Shown here piece after piece: positions 36,010 through 49,900 of a stretch of 64,000 nt of DNA. Position numbers and translations under genes: made by a program. The DNA is taken from the NCBI RefSeq assembly GCF_029227915.1, contig NC_079884.1:23684001-23748000 (forward strand). The letters run 5' to 3'. The notes below the pieces were generated by a model, which was not told where the DNA came from, made no database searches, and saw only the letters and a program-made list of their open reading frames with translations. Within the stretch, counting starts at the first letter, position 1. Every line of letters begins with the position of its first letter. The stretch is from Hydractinia symbiolongicarpus (Eukaryota; Cnidaria; Hydrozoa; Anthoathecata; Hydractiniidae).

Positions 36010-38356
36010 AACTGCCATTGTTATTTATTGGCAATATATTCAAAAAGTGTAACCCTTTAAATGTGACCAAACATTTTATATAAATTGCTATTGTCATTTT
36101 TTACTTGGATGACATGGGGCCTCCCGGCGGTAAAAAAGGACCTCCAACATATACACCACCTGATATGTCACCACAATATGTTCAACCACAACGTACTTCT
36201 ACCGCTCAATCTGCACCCCCACCTACTGAACATGATGAATTACCAGCACAAGATTCACAGGATACAGTTGATGGGCGATCAGGAGGTGCTCGGTCTCGTT
36301 TAGATGTTAATTTAAGTTATCATAGAAGTACAGTTGATGAAGTTGCTGAAGATACACCCAGCTTGCTTACCCAGTTTATTGTGGACCGAATGGAAAACGA
36401 TGGAATAGATGTTCCACCTGGTCTTTCTCAAAGACAACATAAAGTCCAAAGGTAAGGCCTTTTAGTTATTTCTAACCTCTTTTCATTAAACATTTTTGTT
36501 GTTTATTTGCCATGGACTTGTTGCCATTGTGTATATATGCTGTATCATGTCAAACTTCAGGAGAGACATTCACAGTAGCACATACCCAAAATTATTTGTA
36601 CTTCAGCACATTTTGCGTTTTGTCAGGATTGTTTTGAAAGATGTTTTCCAACATACCTTAAGGGAATTAATTTTCGCGGGAACTTAATTTCGTGAAGTTT
36701 TTTTTTAGGAAATTTCGCGAAAAAAAGGGAATTTAATTTCGCGGATGAACATGTTTTCGAAATTTCGCGGATGAGGCACATTTGGATTTTTCGCAGGAAT
36801 TAAATTTCGCAGTTTTGACCAAAAACCGCCAAATCTGCGAAATCTAATTCCTGCAAAAATTAATTCCCCTAAGGTAGATAAAATTTGTTTCAGTTTATTA
36901 TTTAGGAAGCCTATCAGGGGTTTTCAAAAACATGAAGCAAGCTTTAATGTTTCTTACATCCTTGACAAGATGGAAACAACAGTCTAGGTACTAACGCCAT
37001 TTAGTACAAAATAACTTAACAACGGGTAAATTTTACACCCCCAATATAGTTCCCTTTGCAAAGTCTCACCTACTTCAGGAAAGATTTGTATCAGCCCCTG
37101 TAGAATTTTTAATGTTATGAGATGGTAACCAGTGCAACCTACTAAAATAATGCCTTTAGCGCTTGGTGTCAGCAATATATCCAGAGTTTTTTTGGAAGAT
37201 ACCAGATTGCCAAAGAAAAAAGCAGGGGTCTGAGCAACCCTAGACCTGTTCTTACTTAAAAGTAGTACAAAGTACTTGTATGTATATAAAAGTGTCGCTA
37301 GGTAGCCATTGCCATTTCAGCCAGAACACTTTCTGGTAATATACCTAAAAAATTCTCTTTATTTTTTTATTTTAGTGAAGTTGCGAAAGTTTTACAAAAA
37401 ATTGGTGATGATATGTCAAACAATCAAAATCTAAACCATCTAATATCAGAAATACAAGTTACTCCAAATACTGCGTATAAAACTTTTGTAAGTGTCGCTG
37501 CCCAAATATTTCAAGATGGAACAATAAATTGGGGCAGGATCGTGACGCTTTTTTACTTTGCATATAAATTGGCACTGCAGTGTGTTAACCAGCTTCCGTT
37601 AATCGATTTAATAATTAGTTGGGTGACAAAATATGTTGCTGAGACATTAGCTGGGTGGATTGCAGCCAGAGGTGGATGGGTAAGAACTTTCCACGATTTT
37701 CTGATACTATAGTAACTGTCTATAGAATAATTCATAAAAATGTCCTTATTAATGCCATTTTTGGTCTTTTTAATTTGACTTAATTGAGTCTTAAACAACG
37801 TTTACAACTTGGGCTCGCAGGGTTTGCATGCCTACTAAAAATGTTATTCCTGCTAAATGATCCTAAAATATCCTAAAATTCTAAACTCTGAGTGGTAAGT
37901 GTAATAGTCTTTCAACGTCTCGTAAATGCATAAGCTTTTGTCACATTGTACTTTCAAAATTCCAAAACTTTTTTTTACTTTTCACGCTTCACTTTTGGCA
38001 GCCATAAACATTCCATTTTCCTTTCTGCTCAAACATAATAAAGTTAACATTATCCAGCTTGAGAAAATTTACTTTAAATTTCATATTAGCAACTGTCAAC
38101 TAGATGAATCGTGTAAACGCTGCTTTTTTATGTTTTTACTTAGAACAAATATTAAAGGAGACTAAAAAACAACAAAATAATTGGCAGTGTTAAAATAGAC
38201 AAACACTCTGTTCTTTCTTATGACTGCTATTTCAAATTCAATGTTTTATTTTAGAATTCCATTCGCGAGTACTTCGGTTCGCCCACTTCACAATTATTAG
38301 CTGTATTTTTTGCTGGAATGCTACTAAGTACATTATTCTGGCGTTGGAAAAAGTAA
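36010..38356 (+). CDS. BAX: BAX-like pro-apoptotic BCL-2 family protein (coding 36114-38356)
   Basis: Multi-BH-domain effector predicted to insert in and permeabilise the outer mitochondrial membrane. Three exons: 36114-36451 (exon from an acceptor at 36008-36009), 37376-37679 and 38255-38356; phases agree and the total is 744 nt, 247 residues. A Pro-rich 75-residue N-terminus precedes an alpha1-like helix (LLTQFIVDRMENDG). BH3 is VLQKIGDDMS (118-127), BH1 contains FQDGTINWGRIV (158-169), BH2 is WIAARGGWNSI (207-217), and a hydrophobic tail with final RWKK (about 225-247) is the membrane anchor. GGW followed by YFGSPTSQ matches BAX more than BAK. ATG 36114 is the first in-frame Met, with an in-frame stop just upstream. 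Human BAX has 192 residues; the extra length is N-terminal. A polyadenylation signal AATAAA lies at 38791-38796. Confidence 0.92.
36654..36876. mobile_element. 223-bp MITE in intron 1 of the BAX-like gene
   Basis: Terminal inverted repeats: TACCTTAAGGGAATTAATTT at the left, and its near complement (AAATTAATTCCCCTAAGGTA) ending at 36876. The interior is a series of TTTCGCGG/CGCGAAA-type words and codes for nothing. Flanking TA suggests TA target preference. Similar TTCGCGAA-rich stretches near 1720 and 7630-8020 may be relatives. Confidence 0.82.
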
Positions 38357-41300
38357 TATGGTGAGGTGCAGATCCCAACTAATACTGTTATATATTGTGA
38401 TATAATATTTGCATTGTTAAACAGTGCTGCTGTCAGCAGATTACTTTGATTTTAAGTGCAGAGAGCCAGTTTTAGGGCTGCTTTAGAAATTATGATGCAA
38501 AGACAAATGGCGGAATTACGCCAGGATTTTTTCTACTTGTTTTAAGGTACGCCCTTTGAAACTTGAATAGTCCCCTTCCACAGTAATTTTTATTTAATTT
38601 ACCAAATTTGATTAATGTGCTTAAGGTTTTATAGAAATTTCAGTAATGATTGAAAGTACTACAAAAACTTCCATCTTTTGTTGTAATGTGTTACCGTTTC
38701 TAGTAATCTATCTAGAATCTATTTAGTAATTCAATATATTTTTAAACTAAATTTCATTCCTTAAGACCTTGTGTGTATTTTGCATCTGAGAATAAACACT
38801 AAAAAAGTGAGACGTTAACGTTGTTTAAGTTTTTGCTTCAATCAAAATGGATTTTATATTGCAGTCAGATCAACTATTGTAAAGCATCAATTATCTCTTT
38901 CATGATAAGTCATGAGAGCCATATCATGTATGTTATTTTATTCATTTTTAATGAAAGTCAGGACAGAAATGAGACTACTGTCTGACTATTGTAAAGTGCG
39001 TGAGTTTTTTTATGAGAACCAATTTTTTAACAAATTCTGTGTTGCTTTTTCAAATGCAAATCTCTGTAGCGGAGTAAGTTTTTCCGTATGCAATCGCAGG
39101 CTTAAGAAATATGTTACAGTTACAAATAATCCCTTATGGCAAAAAGAGCCTAGAATGTGACATAATTCGAACCTGTTATTTCTGTAAGTGTGTCGATATC
39201 TTTTTTTGTCTACTTCATCATTTTAGAATACTTCAAGAGATAAATTGTCGCACGCTTTTTACACTCAATTTTGATGTTTTGAAAAACGTATAATATATTT
39301 TTTTTAGTCGCATTCGCCTTTTAGTTCATATACAGTTAAAATTGCCCCGGTCTTCTTTAATTTTATTTTTTTTTCCATTTTCGTCTAGCTTTAAACAATT
39401 TTCTGGATCCTTCTTTTATCAAGCTCTTATGCTTTCTGCGATATAATCTAACGAAATGTAATTTCTCCGAATAGGTTTTTATTCTCTATACCTTTCTAAC
39501 ACATTTCTTCGAATTGGCGAATGTGTGGTGTAATTGTTCCAAAATCCTGGTAGTTTATAAATATATTTATTTTGGATAAAATATTTCTATGTCAATTGGT
39601 TTTAACATTGTGTTTTTGCATTTTTAAGAAAATAAATTTTTAAGACTCCCGACTTTGTATTATATTGATCAATTTTGGGTTTTTGTCGCTACCCTTTGGT
39701 AGCTTTCCTTTCTAAATTTTACTATTATTCCTTTTTTTTATCCAGTTTGTGGTTTCCTTATTCGTGCAAACTTTGTCGGCGATAATCGGTCTTATTTATT
39801 TGACAGTATTGTGATAAATTATTACGAAACTTTGACCGCACTATTCGTTTCGCGCATGCAATTTTGTACAATAGTGGTGCGTCTAATAAAATATCGTGAG
39901 TTATTTTAAAAACAACGCCCCTGATTGAGAACAAAGAGGTTTAAAAATTAATACCCGTGCGAACAAATCTAAATTTGACTTGTTTTTAATTTTGAAAGGC
40001 TTTTTGTTAAAACTTGGAAAAAAGTTAGGAGATCCAACGATTTTCGTTTGACTAAAAACATATTTATGAACATTTTAGAATGTCGAATATTTCCCTATTA
40101 GCGCATTCCTTTTGTATAGTGCAAATCTTTTAAATATTCAGTCACAGAGTTTAAATCGTGGATATAAATTAACGGAAATGATTGTAGAATTTCAAAAGGG
40201 TCGTAACCGCGAGCGTTAAAAACGCTTTTTCAATTCAAGTGATAAACACTCAGAACTTTTTATCGTTCACTTAAGGATGATACAATGTACTTAGACCCAT
40301 TATTTTTTTCGTTAGATTAAATTTGAAGTCTTAAACGGTACTACTCTTTGCCTCAGTACGGTACTACCCTTCGTGTCAGTTCCCGATCTTTTAGAATAAG
40401 GAGGCTTAAACAGAGGTTTAAATTTTTTAAACCTCCTTGTTTAGACCTTTTCATGCATTGAAGCGGATTGTTATAAATCGAAACTGACATTTTAGAAAGT
40501 GCAGCTTACGCAATTTCGACTATTTTTAATTAGCCTTAACCTCTGTCAAAAAGAGTCTGCAGTTTACTGGCCGGGTAAAGTTGTTTGAGCATTACAAGAA
40601 ATACCCGTATACCAGCCACTTTTAAAAATACCATGTTGAGGGTTGTTAGTGATTTAAATGTCTAAAGAATCATGCTTTATTCATTCCAAACACATTCGTC
40701 TGCAACGACACCATGGGTTGTGCATTTCATGGTTGCGTAGAAGCTACCTCATGACAGTGCTTTTATCTTTCACCGGCGCTGCGTTTATTGGCATCAGATA
40801 TACAAAAAGAGGCAACTGACCCAGAGATCGAGGCTGACGAAAATGCAAATATTTTAATGATTCACCTCAATTGCGTGTGTTTTAAAGACGTCTAAAGACA
40901 CCTGTCCTCTTAACGTTACATCACAAAAGTTACCACTATTAAGAGTTGGCACAGAACTAAAAATAAACACCCTATTCTTTCAGGAAATTAAATTTTTTTC
41001 CAACGGAAAATAACAAAACTTCTGAAGTTTCATGTAAACCACACACTTGTTAAGATTTCAACAAATTATGGTTTTAAAATATTTAAGAAGAAAATAATTT
41101 TAGTTTTCACATTTTATCTTCCGCATATTTACCGTGCGTATTTGTCAGCTGTCATAATATTTGACCTCGTAAAAAGCGCTCAACGTTATGTAAGTCTTGA
41201 AGGCGGAAAACATACAGGAAACTACAAAATTAGCCTTTTCATTTCGCTTTCTCTTTCCGTTCCATTCAAAAACTGAATGTACATTTTCTTCAAAGTAACA

Positions 41301-42220
41301 TGAATGTTTTTTTTAGTGAACAAAATAGTTTGTTTACCGAAACGCTTCAATGACTTTCATTAAATTTTTGTGCAGCTTTGCTCACTTGAGCATAATATGT
41401 TCAGCTCTCTCTACATGCTGAGAACGAAGCTAATTTAATTAAAAATCATGCTGGTATTTCGATTAACGTTTTCTCATTGGATTAATTAACAATGTTACTT
41501 GGCAAATGAATATTTAACAGGTATGGAGATAGCCGTCACATATATGCATTATTTAGGTAAAGCAATGTCATCAAATTTTGCCACCAGTAACAGAGGTATC
41601 AGGCTGCTTTTACAGTAGATGTACCTTATTTGAACTTCCACTTGCAAAGTATCTGCCTAAGTTAAGATTGGGGTGAAATCCGTTTTAACTTTCACTCGGA
41701 ATAAAGAAGTTGTTCAAGTTGCATTATTTTTTTTTTCTGATTTCATCTAAGGCATTTGTAGGCAATTAATATCTCAACTTTTACATGCAATTTACCTTTA
41801 ATATATTTAAACAAACAGTCTCATTTTATGCTGCCAATATGGTTGGTTTGGAATGCCAATACCTCACCTCACTATTGCTTTAAACTCATCTCACTATACA
41901 TGTGTTGTGTAAACTATTTTTAAAATCCTTTAGAATTTTTTCTCAAAATTTCGTCGTCGTGTATATAAAATGCATACTTTGAAAATGCATATCAGAAGCA
42001 AAACTATTAAAAATATAACAAAATAAGCCTGTAGTTACTGCCTTAACTTGCACATCAGCCTAAGACTTCTGTTGTTTTAAGAAATACCCCAATATGTAAC
42101 TTATGATAATGACGGACTAGAGTACTACTGCTAATACATTCGCTGCGTTGTTGGTAATTTGTCACACAGAAGTTTAAGTGTAACTAATATACCCAATCAG
42201 CTCTCATATTACCATTTCAG
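38357..42220. other. intergenic region between the BAX-like gene and the secreted-protein gene
   Basis: The first about 450 bp form the 3' UTR of the BAX-like gene. The rest holds no coding exon I can support. An imperfect inverted repeat with a perfect core GAGGTTTAAA/TTTAAACCTC lies at about 40398-40452. Promoter and any 5' UTR exon of the downstream gene must be here if the ATG-proximal acceptor at 42219-42220 is used in cis. Confidence 0.45.
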
Positions 42221-42221
42221 G

Positions 42222-45200
42222 ATGCATCCAGATCGGATATTTTTCCAACTTTTCACGATCCTTACTTTCACAAGCTTGGTATACACTAAACAAGGTAAGC
42301 GTTCACACTACAGTTAGTATCAAATTGCATGTGAATGGATGAATGTTTTGGTTTAAGATGTTAATGAGACCTTTTTAAGTTAAGCTAAAACAAATCACAA
42401 AAGTAAAAGGTGAAGCTAATATTATTAGAAGTAAGCTTACTTACATTGCATTGCATTTTGTTAAGAATACAGCACTGAAAATACATGATTTCTTGTGATA
42501 TGTTACCTTCAGTTGTACCTTGTAGTGTTTTTGGTATGATACAGCGTTGGCGTGTCTCAGCCAGTATTGTAATTGCTTGACGCTGCATCGAGCGTCAAGC
42601 AATAGGAGAACAAAAAATATGGCAACTCTTTTTTTTCTGTCACGAGGACCCTTTAAAATGTTGTATATTGTTGTCAGATGGTAAAAAGCAAACTTCAGCA
42701 TGAAAGTCGATCATGTTACCCTTCGCTTTACGGTATACACTCAATCTACTAGTTTTAAGACACTTTCGTAGTATGCTCGACCTAAATTTATTTAAGCTAG
42801 TTAAGGCTTCAGAGTTTTATCCAAAGACAAACCTTAGCTTTGACAGTAAACTCCAACGAACTTTTTTCGCTTTTTATAGTTGATACCCGTAACGAAGACG
42901 ACGATATCATTAGTGAGGCAATAACAAAAAAAAGAGATGATGTCGAAAAGAATAGCGGTTACATATCACAGGGTAATAATGCTGGTGTGGAGGTGTATTC
43001 TCAAAATAATATTGGAAAGGCGGACGCTGCAAGTATCGTAGGTGATGTGAACAAGTATGGCTTATGGGAATATACAACAGATAACACTGAAATGGGAGAA
43101 CAAATTAATTCGTTGATGAAAAAAGTTCAAAATGTTGATGTAGCATCCGAGATGCGATCTCACGCTCTAGAGAAACAAGCTAATAAAATGAATGCAGAGA
43201 TAAATAAGTACGCTGAATCAAATAACCCTTCTCCCACTGTCGATCCTTTGGAAACTCCAGATGGATATAGTCCTACAGCTCATTCTATATCATACGCAGG
43301 ACCTGACATGTCACCTATTGCTAATCACGACACTGAAAATAATATTGATGTTGTAACAATACCAAATGCTATGACAATCGAAGACGAACACGGTAACAAT
43401 ATTGACTCAATTAAGGCAAAGCCGATAAAAAGTTTTGCTAATGTGGAACCAACAAAACCTGTTTCCACGAAAGACGTAAATGACTTTCCGTCACATAGTA
43501 TTGTAATCAATCAACCAACATCAAAATTGTTGCACCGTCGACCATTATCACCCACCACAGGCTTAACGTTGAAATTACTTAAAGCGTTGAAGACCAGTAA
43601 AATATTCAGAACAAATGCTGCAAAATTGTTAGCCAGTCCATCTGACACAGACAACGAAGTATTTAAGAAACAAAAAAAGCTTGCAGCGTTTTTGAAAGCT
43701 TATGATAAAGCTTATTCAAAGGATACTGATAATAATGGCAAATCTGAAGGGATCAGTGAGTCAGTGGAACATATAAAACAACATTCACGAAATTCCATGC
43801 AAACTTCTCCGATATCGAATAAGAATGACGTTAAACTTCTCAATGTGATAAAGAGTTTAATGAAGGGCGATAATAGAAGCAGTCAAAGGGACGAACTTCA
43901 CGATCTTTTGGCAGCCTTAAAATCTTCGGAAAATAAAGCAGCAAAAATGGAAGCAGAATTCACTGACACCCCAAGTACTTCAACATCCGAACATGCATCT
44001 ATGTCTGATCCTTATTTACAGCATTTTAAGGAATTCGTTCAGCAACACAAACATTCGGCAAATCATCGTGCAGAAGAGGATGCTGATCATCCATTGGGTA
44101 AGTTTTCGTAATCCCCATCTGTTTTTGTTGCCACAAAACATCAAATAAGAAAGGGCTGTTTTTCAAAAATTTTTAACATTTTTTGCCGGAGCTTTCAGTT
44201 AAGGAGCAAGAGCGCTTTTTAGTTTCTGCATTCTATAAATCTTTCATCACCTATGTACATGCTTTTTTATATATATAAGCAACATTCTATCAGCAACATG
44301 TTACTGATATCCTTTAAAACACGAAGCAACTGGTAAGCAACAGTTACTATAAAGAAGTAAATTTAAAGAAGGAGGAACACAGGGATGACAAAAAACTCAT
44401 GTGATTAAATATTTTATTCCAATTGGAGCACCACTTTAATTGAGAAAGCACAGACCTGAATTTAATCTTTTCAAGTGGTTATTAACAAGCAACAAGTAAT
44501 TACCAGTTCTGCCCATAAAATACAGAAACTTAAGCAACAGGCTAAGGTAAATAGAAAGCATAACTGTAATCCTCAAATGCTAAAATCTTTGGAATCAGAA
44601 GAAGGACATAAGAGAAGACAGAAATATCCGCATTAAAGTAAATTTTAGTCTGTAGTCACATAAATTTAAGATATAAGGCTCCGTCTTATTACTAATTATT
44701 ACAAAAAATGCTCTCATAACGGAAACATCGCTTAAGCATCGTCTGAAGTTCAAGCTAATACAAAGTTAAAATGTACTAATTACCATGAACATTTTGTGGA
44801 GCTTTCGTAATTCCTAATGCTATGCCCTGCATCCTTTTATAGGAAGTGCTGCCAGTCCTTTAATGGGATATCTGGAACAAGAAACAGCTGCTGTGAACAA
44901 CATTAAGGAACCTGCTGACAGTCCCAAGGATGATTTAAAGAGACTTGAACAGATGATGATAAAAATGAAGAAGAATGACGAAGAACTACGCAAACAACAT
45001 GAGGCTGAAATGGTGGAGCAATTTAAAAAGCTCTTAAAGGAAGGAGTAGAGAATAAAAAAGAAAATGAAAAAATTGCAGAAAATAATGGTGACGAAGGCA
45101 AACCAATTGCATCTTCCGATAAAAAGGAGGATAATTTTGGAGAAAATGTTTATAACGTGGTGAAGAACGGTAAAGAATATCAAAATTTTATTGCTTCTCA

Positions 45201-46917
45201 TGGCACAAAAGAAACAGAGTCTAAAGCAGAAGAAGCAAAAGATACAACTAAGGATGAAAAGGCAAATTCAGCTGGAAATGACGATGGAGAGGAATTTAAG
45301 TCAATTGATAATCAACTAAAAGAGATCGAAATGCAGCGTGAATTGTTAAAAATAAAAGAAGAAAAGCTGAAAATGATGAATGAGGAACGCCAAGGCAGTG
45401 CAGAAAGTGGTTCAAAGCAAAACAATACAAAAAGTGCGCAAAAACCGAAAGGAAATGAAAAGGAAACCGTTGAAGAAAAAGTGGATCACTTACTGCACTT
45501 AGCTACACCTAAACTGAAAAAACCGGACGAAGATTCATCCAAAGAAAAGGCAGTGAAGGAAAAAGAAAAGCAAAGTGAGCCTGAGGACGGTAAGGCGAGC
45601 AAAGAAACACCAAAGGAAAATGCAAAAGAAAAAGAATTAGTTGAAAAGTCAGATAAATCAGCGAAAGCGTCACATGATTTACAAAACGAAGAACAATTTA
45701 AGATTGTTGACGCTCATGATGCCCATGAGAATGCTGATCTGCATTCGACTGTCAGCGTTGAAAATAAAGAAGAGGTTTCAAACAAAACTTCTGGTGATTT
45801 TGACAGACCGTCAAGAAACGGTTTACTGCGATATCAGAAGGAATCAGAAAAATTAGGACTGCCAATAACCAATCCTGCGCCCAAAGATGACAACAGTATG
45901 GAGCCACACCCTCATTTCCATCACACTTTCCATAGTTTTGATGGATCAGGCCACTCGCCGTCAAAAGCTCCATTAAATTTTATTTCACCAATCCACTCTC
46001 CACTAAGAGAAGCCATGGATACAAAAAGAGAGCATGGAAAACCAAGAGGTCCGACAATACTAGATTCTATTGATGAAATGCCGCCAGCTGGAATGGGAAA
46101 ACCAACTGTTCAAGATGGTAGCAATGCCCATCATGTCTATCCCATACAGGAGCCTTCTCCTTTGGTGTCTTACCATAACGATTCTGACCATCACGCAGTA
46201 CTAACAGACGATAAAACCAATGACGGAGTTCCCAATACGATCTCTAATTTATTAAAACATAAAACAATTCCTTCTACTATTGCTGAAATAGATATTCAAG
46301 CAGATTCTAACGAAGTAAATGTTACACCATACGCCAGAATTATAAAACCGAAATCATCTAAACTGATTGATGTTGTGGCAACAAAGAAAGGATTTGGTAA
46401 ACGTCCCAAAAAACCAAAATCGTATTTACTGAAAGAATTACGACAAAAGTTAAGAATGCTAGCTTTAAAGAGACATTTAACAAACCAGTTCCTAAAACAA
46501 TGGAAACGTATGAATGGATCTGGCAATGAAAATAGTACATTTCACAATGCTACCTTCAAACGCTTATTGTTGCCAATTTACAGGAAACACAAACACCATA
46601 TAAAGAACAGTAGTATTCTTGTACCCGTGTCAACGTCCAATAAAATAATCACTATAAATCACACGAATACAAGTCTATCTGACTCGAATGTAATCATACC
46701 TGGCTCAGTAAATAAAAAGGTACAAAGCAAAGTGAATTTGTTCGAGTCGTCTTATGAAGGAGTTAATCCAGCCGATATAACAAGATCAGTCATGCCGAAA
46801 GTGAAAAATACAACAACTTACCACCGTTCTATTGAAGATGTATTTAATATACTTAGCTCTGAAGATCAAATTAGTAAAAGAGCTATCATTTCCAACCAAA
46901 CCCGTGGCAGAAGATAA
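42222..46917 (+). CDS. secreted charged coiled-coil protein, family unknown
   Basis: Three exons: 42222-42294, 42880-44097 and 44843-46917; both introns are phase 1 and the total is 3366 nt, 1121 residues. The start follows an acceptor by one base (TTTCAG|GATG). Residues 1-22 form a signal peptide (hydrophobic IFFQLFTILTFTSLVYT). Exon 2 is acidic, then Lys/Leu-rich near its end. Exon 3 begins with two predicted coiled coils (about 458-505, DDLKRLEQMMIKMKKNDEEL; about 580-615), a Lys/Glu repeat-like stretch, a His-rich zone (PHPHFHHTFHSF, NDSDHH), then a strongly basic C-terminal third with several N-glycosylation sequons (NSTF, NATF, NSSI, NHT, NTS, NTTT). It ends in paired basic residues (SKRA, RGRR). 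I do not recognise the family. Extracellular matrix, skeletal/cuticle or nematocyst-wall scaffold roles are possible but inferred only from composition. Confidence 0.8.
42572..42603. repeat. perfect 13-bp-stem hairpin in intron 1
   Basis: ATTGCTTGACGCT, a 6-base loop, then its exact complement, in intron 1 of the secreted-protein gene. The stem is too short for a miRNA precursor. It may be a remnant of a tiny foldback insertion. Confidence 0.8.
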
Positions 46918-49900
46918 CGAAGAAAAATTGTTTTGAAAAACACGGAATTAATTTATTTATTTCTGGCCATGAAAGGGACAATTTTACCTGATTGGAATAA
47001 GATATTAAGGCGCTGTGTCACATACAAGAACTACCAAGAAATAGGACGATCGTCGCTTTTGCATATTTCGGTATCTTAAATCTGTTATCATACAACAATA
47101 TATAAATCAAGAAACTCTGACATTATAGTTAAACTGTACCATAGAGATTTAAATGTATAATAATAGAAATAATAATAATTGTAATATTAATTCACAAATT
47201 TATTTTAAATATTCAAAAAAGTACTAAGCGTCAACGTTATTTTTAAATTAACAAACCGTCAATAGCACAACAAATGTTAGCAACTGGTGGCCACATCTGT
47301 TTCACGCTAGTTTTAAAGAAAACTAGTTTTAAAGATTCCCATTCTATTCTTTTAATCATTATTTTTTTCTCGTACGCTAAATAAAGGAACTGTCTTAATG
47401 GAATAAATTTTCTGGAGTATTAAATTTTGCGATTTCGCGACTTTTATGTGTACAACCGTACCCATTCGTATTTTTGTATGACATAAGAACGAAATATGCA
47501 GAGTACATACTTGAAAGTAAAAGAAAATGATAAAAAAATAGTCTTAATACCGTAAAGGTTCTATTTTCGTAAAAATTCAATTTTACCATTGATAACTTTA
47601 ATCTATTCTAGTACGTTAATACGTTTATAGACTTGTTTATGTTTATTTAAAAGTCAACCTTTTTATGCCTGTTTTCCTTCTATTCCCCATTCGTGTCATT
47701 CGCAAAGGTGTATTCTCCAAGTATTTTTTTTTATAAAATACAAAAAGAAACCAAAATGACTGCATCTCGTTTTGTTGTAAAATGACGGAGATGTCATTAT
47801 TGCAATACGGAATAACAATCAACATCAGATACGTAATTAGTCTTGTGACTTCCTAGTCCTTAATTACAATCTAATTAGTCATATTAATTGGACATTAAAC
47901 TGACGCGCAACATGCATCAGAAACAAAATGATTTTCGTCATTTATGGTTTTACTTATTCTTCATTTAACGCATCAAGTCATCTGCAATGTATATAATGAC
48001 GCGATACTAATTAGATCGATCGACTTCTAACTCTTGATAGAACAATGTTTTTTTTAAAAAAAAAATCTTTCACAAATCCCTGTTTTTTAGATACCTTAAC
48101 CAGGTACTAAGAAAAGTCAAAATTGTGAACTTTTTATGTATCATCTGCAGCATGTGAATAAAAAAATTGAGCTTCCTGCTCAGAATACGAACAAAACCAA
48201 TTAAAATTGTTCGAGACAATCGTATTGTTAAGTCAAATTTCAGTTTAAATAAGAAGCGAATTCGTTCATTACGATAGCATCTAAATATTCAAATATTCAA
48301 TTCAATTAGCTACATGCTTCGTTAAGCCAATGCCAGTTTAAAATTTTGCTGTCAAGAAACGCTCTCAGCCTCCGCTCTAAATAATGCAGTAGTCTGAGAT
48401 ATAGAATCTAGAATTATTTTAAATATTTTTATTTTTCACATGCAAGGCAAAATGAATGAACAAAGTTCTATTTCGCGTGTTTGAGCCTCTGAAACAATAA
48501 CTTCGTTGCCTTGCCTTGTACATTTAAGCAATAAAATAAATTAAAAAATGGAAAAATTTTAAGTTAGATTGAACTAAGTGTGCAATAACATTCGAATTAT
48601 TGTTTAAGCGATTTACATAAAAAAAAAATGATTTCAGTCATTACAAAGTATTGTTTCTTGTTGCTCAAAAAGGATATAATGAATAAGTTAACCGGTATTC
48701 GGAAGCAGACTGTTCAAAACTTTACAGAATCGAATGTTATTTTCTATGATGACAACTACCAAGTAGCGACAACTTAATGCGTTTGTTTGTATACAGGACA
48801 TACCTAATTAAGTATACATGCCAGCTTTCATGATTGAAAGAAACTAATTAGGAAACGTTTGCAATGACACCTCTCGCTAAGTTTTTTTAACGCGAGCTGA
48901 GTAAAACATGATTGTGTCGGATGGAAACTTAAACAATGTGTCACTAGTCCCCAATTGGGAATTGCTGTTACAAGTAGATGGAATCGGAGACCTGCAAAAG
49001 AATTTTTAGTAGCAAATACCCTGACGCATTCCTTCAATAAATTCGCTACTTAATTGCATTTCAGAACAGTTCTCTTTGATTACGCAAGCTATGAAACTAA
49101 AAAAACTAATTATTCTATTGTTTATCCTTCACGCAGTGTTAAGATAACGAGCATGTCATATGTGTTCATTTCCATTGTGTCAGCAAAATCATTAGCACAT
49201 TGTTATGCCTTTAGAAACACTTGTCATGCCTTAGTAATTACCGTTCGAGATTTTGCATGACATATGTTTTGACTTGTATTAATTGACAGTTACTGCGCGT
49301 ACAAACAATATCGATTTCTTAAAAAACTCGCAACGCACGTGTCAGACAACAAGAAGGTAAGCAGGCTATTCTTTTCTATTTTTTCAGTGCAATCAAGAGA
49401 TATTGAATATACTTGTTTTATACAAAAACCTAGCGAAATGTCTAGTTCTTAAGTTTAATTTTAAAAATATTTTTTTTATATATTTTAATATGATGTTTGG
49501 CAATTACAGATTATGCAAGAATTATATACTGACTTTAGTTGCAATAAGTTTCTTAACTTTCTAGATGGTCTAGTACTAAAAGACATCAATTCGATTCATG
49601 TCATTTAGATTTTTGCCTGTCCATGTACAAGTTTCTTTATATAGGCATAACGCTTGTAAGCATTTGTGGCATCTTTTTGAAGTTAAAAACAGGACTTATG
49701 CATCCTAGGTACCAAATAAGTACCAAAGCAATGTTTAGGTTGTTTTTTTCTACGATGACGTAAACATACTCTGAGTATGAAATCCAAATATGCAGAAAAT
49801 GATCCGAAGGTGCATTTTGAAAAAAAAAATTATATAAGAAGAATAAAAAAAATACACAGGCAAATATGGGAAAGTTCATTTTACGGTATTTTTTTCCTAC

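Noticed and set aside
36085-36303. 72-codon frame overlapping BAX-like exon 1
   Set aside because: Starts at a TTG and is the shifted shadow of the true frame, which begins at ATG 36114 and continues through phased splice sites.
42572-42603. microRNA precursor
   Set aside because: A 13-bp stem with a 6-base loop is too short for a precursor hairpin.
45641-45973. short frames on both strands inside the secreted-protein gene
   Set aside because: Shadows of the 691-codon third exon.
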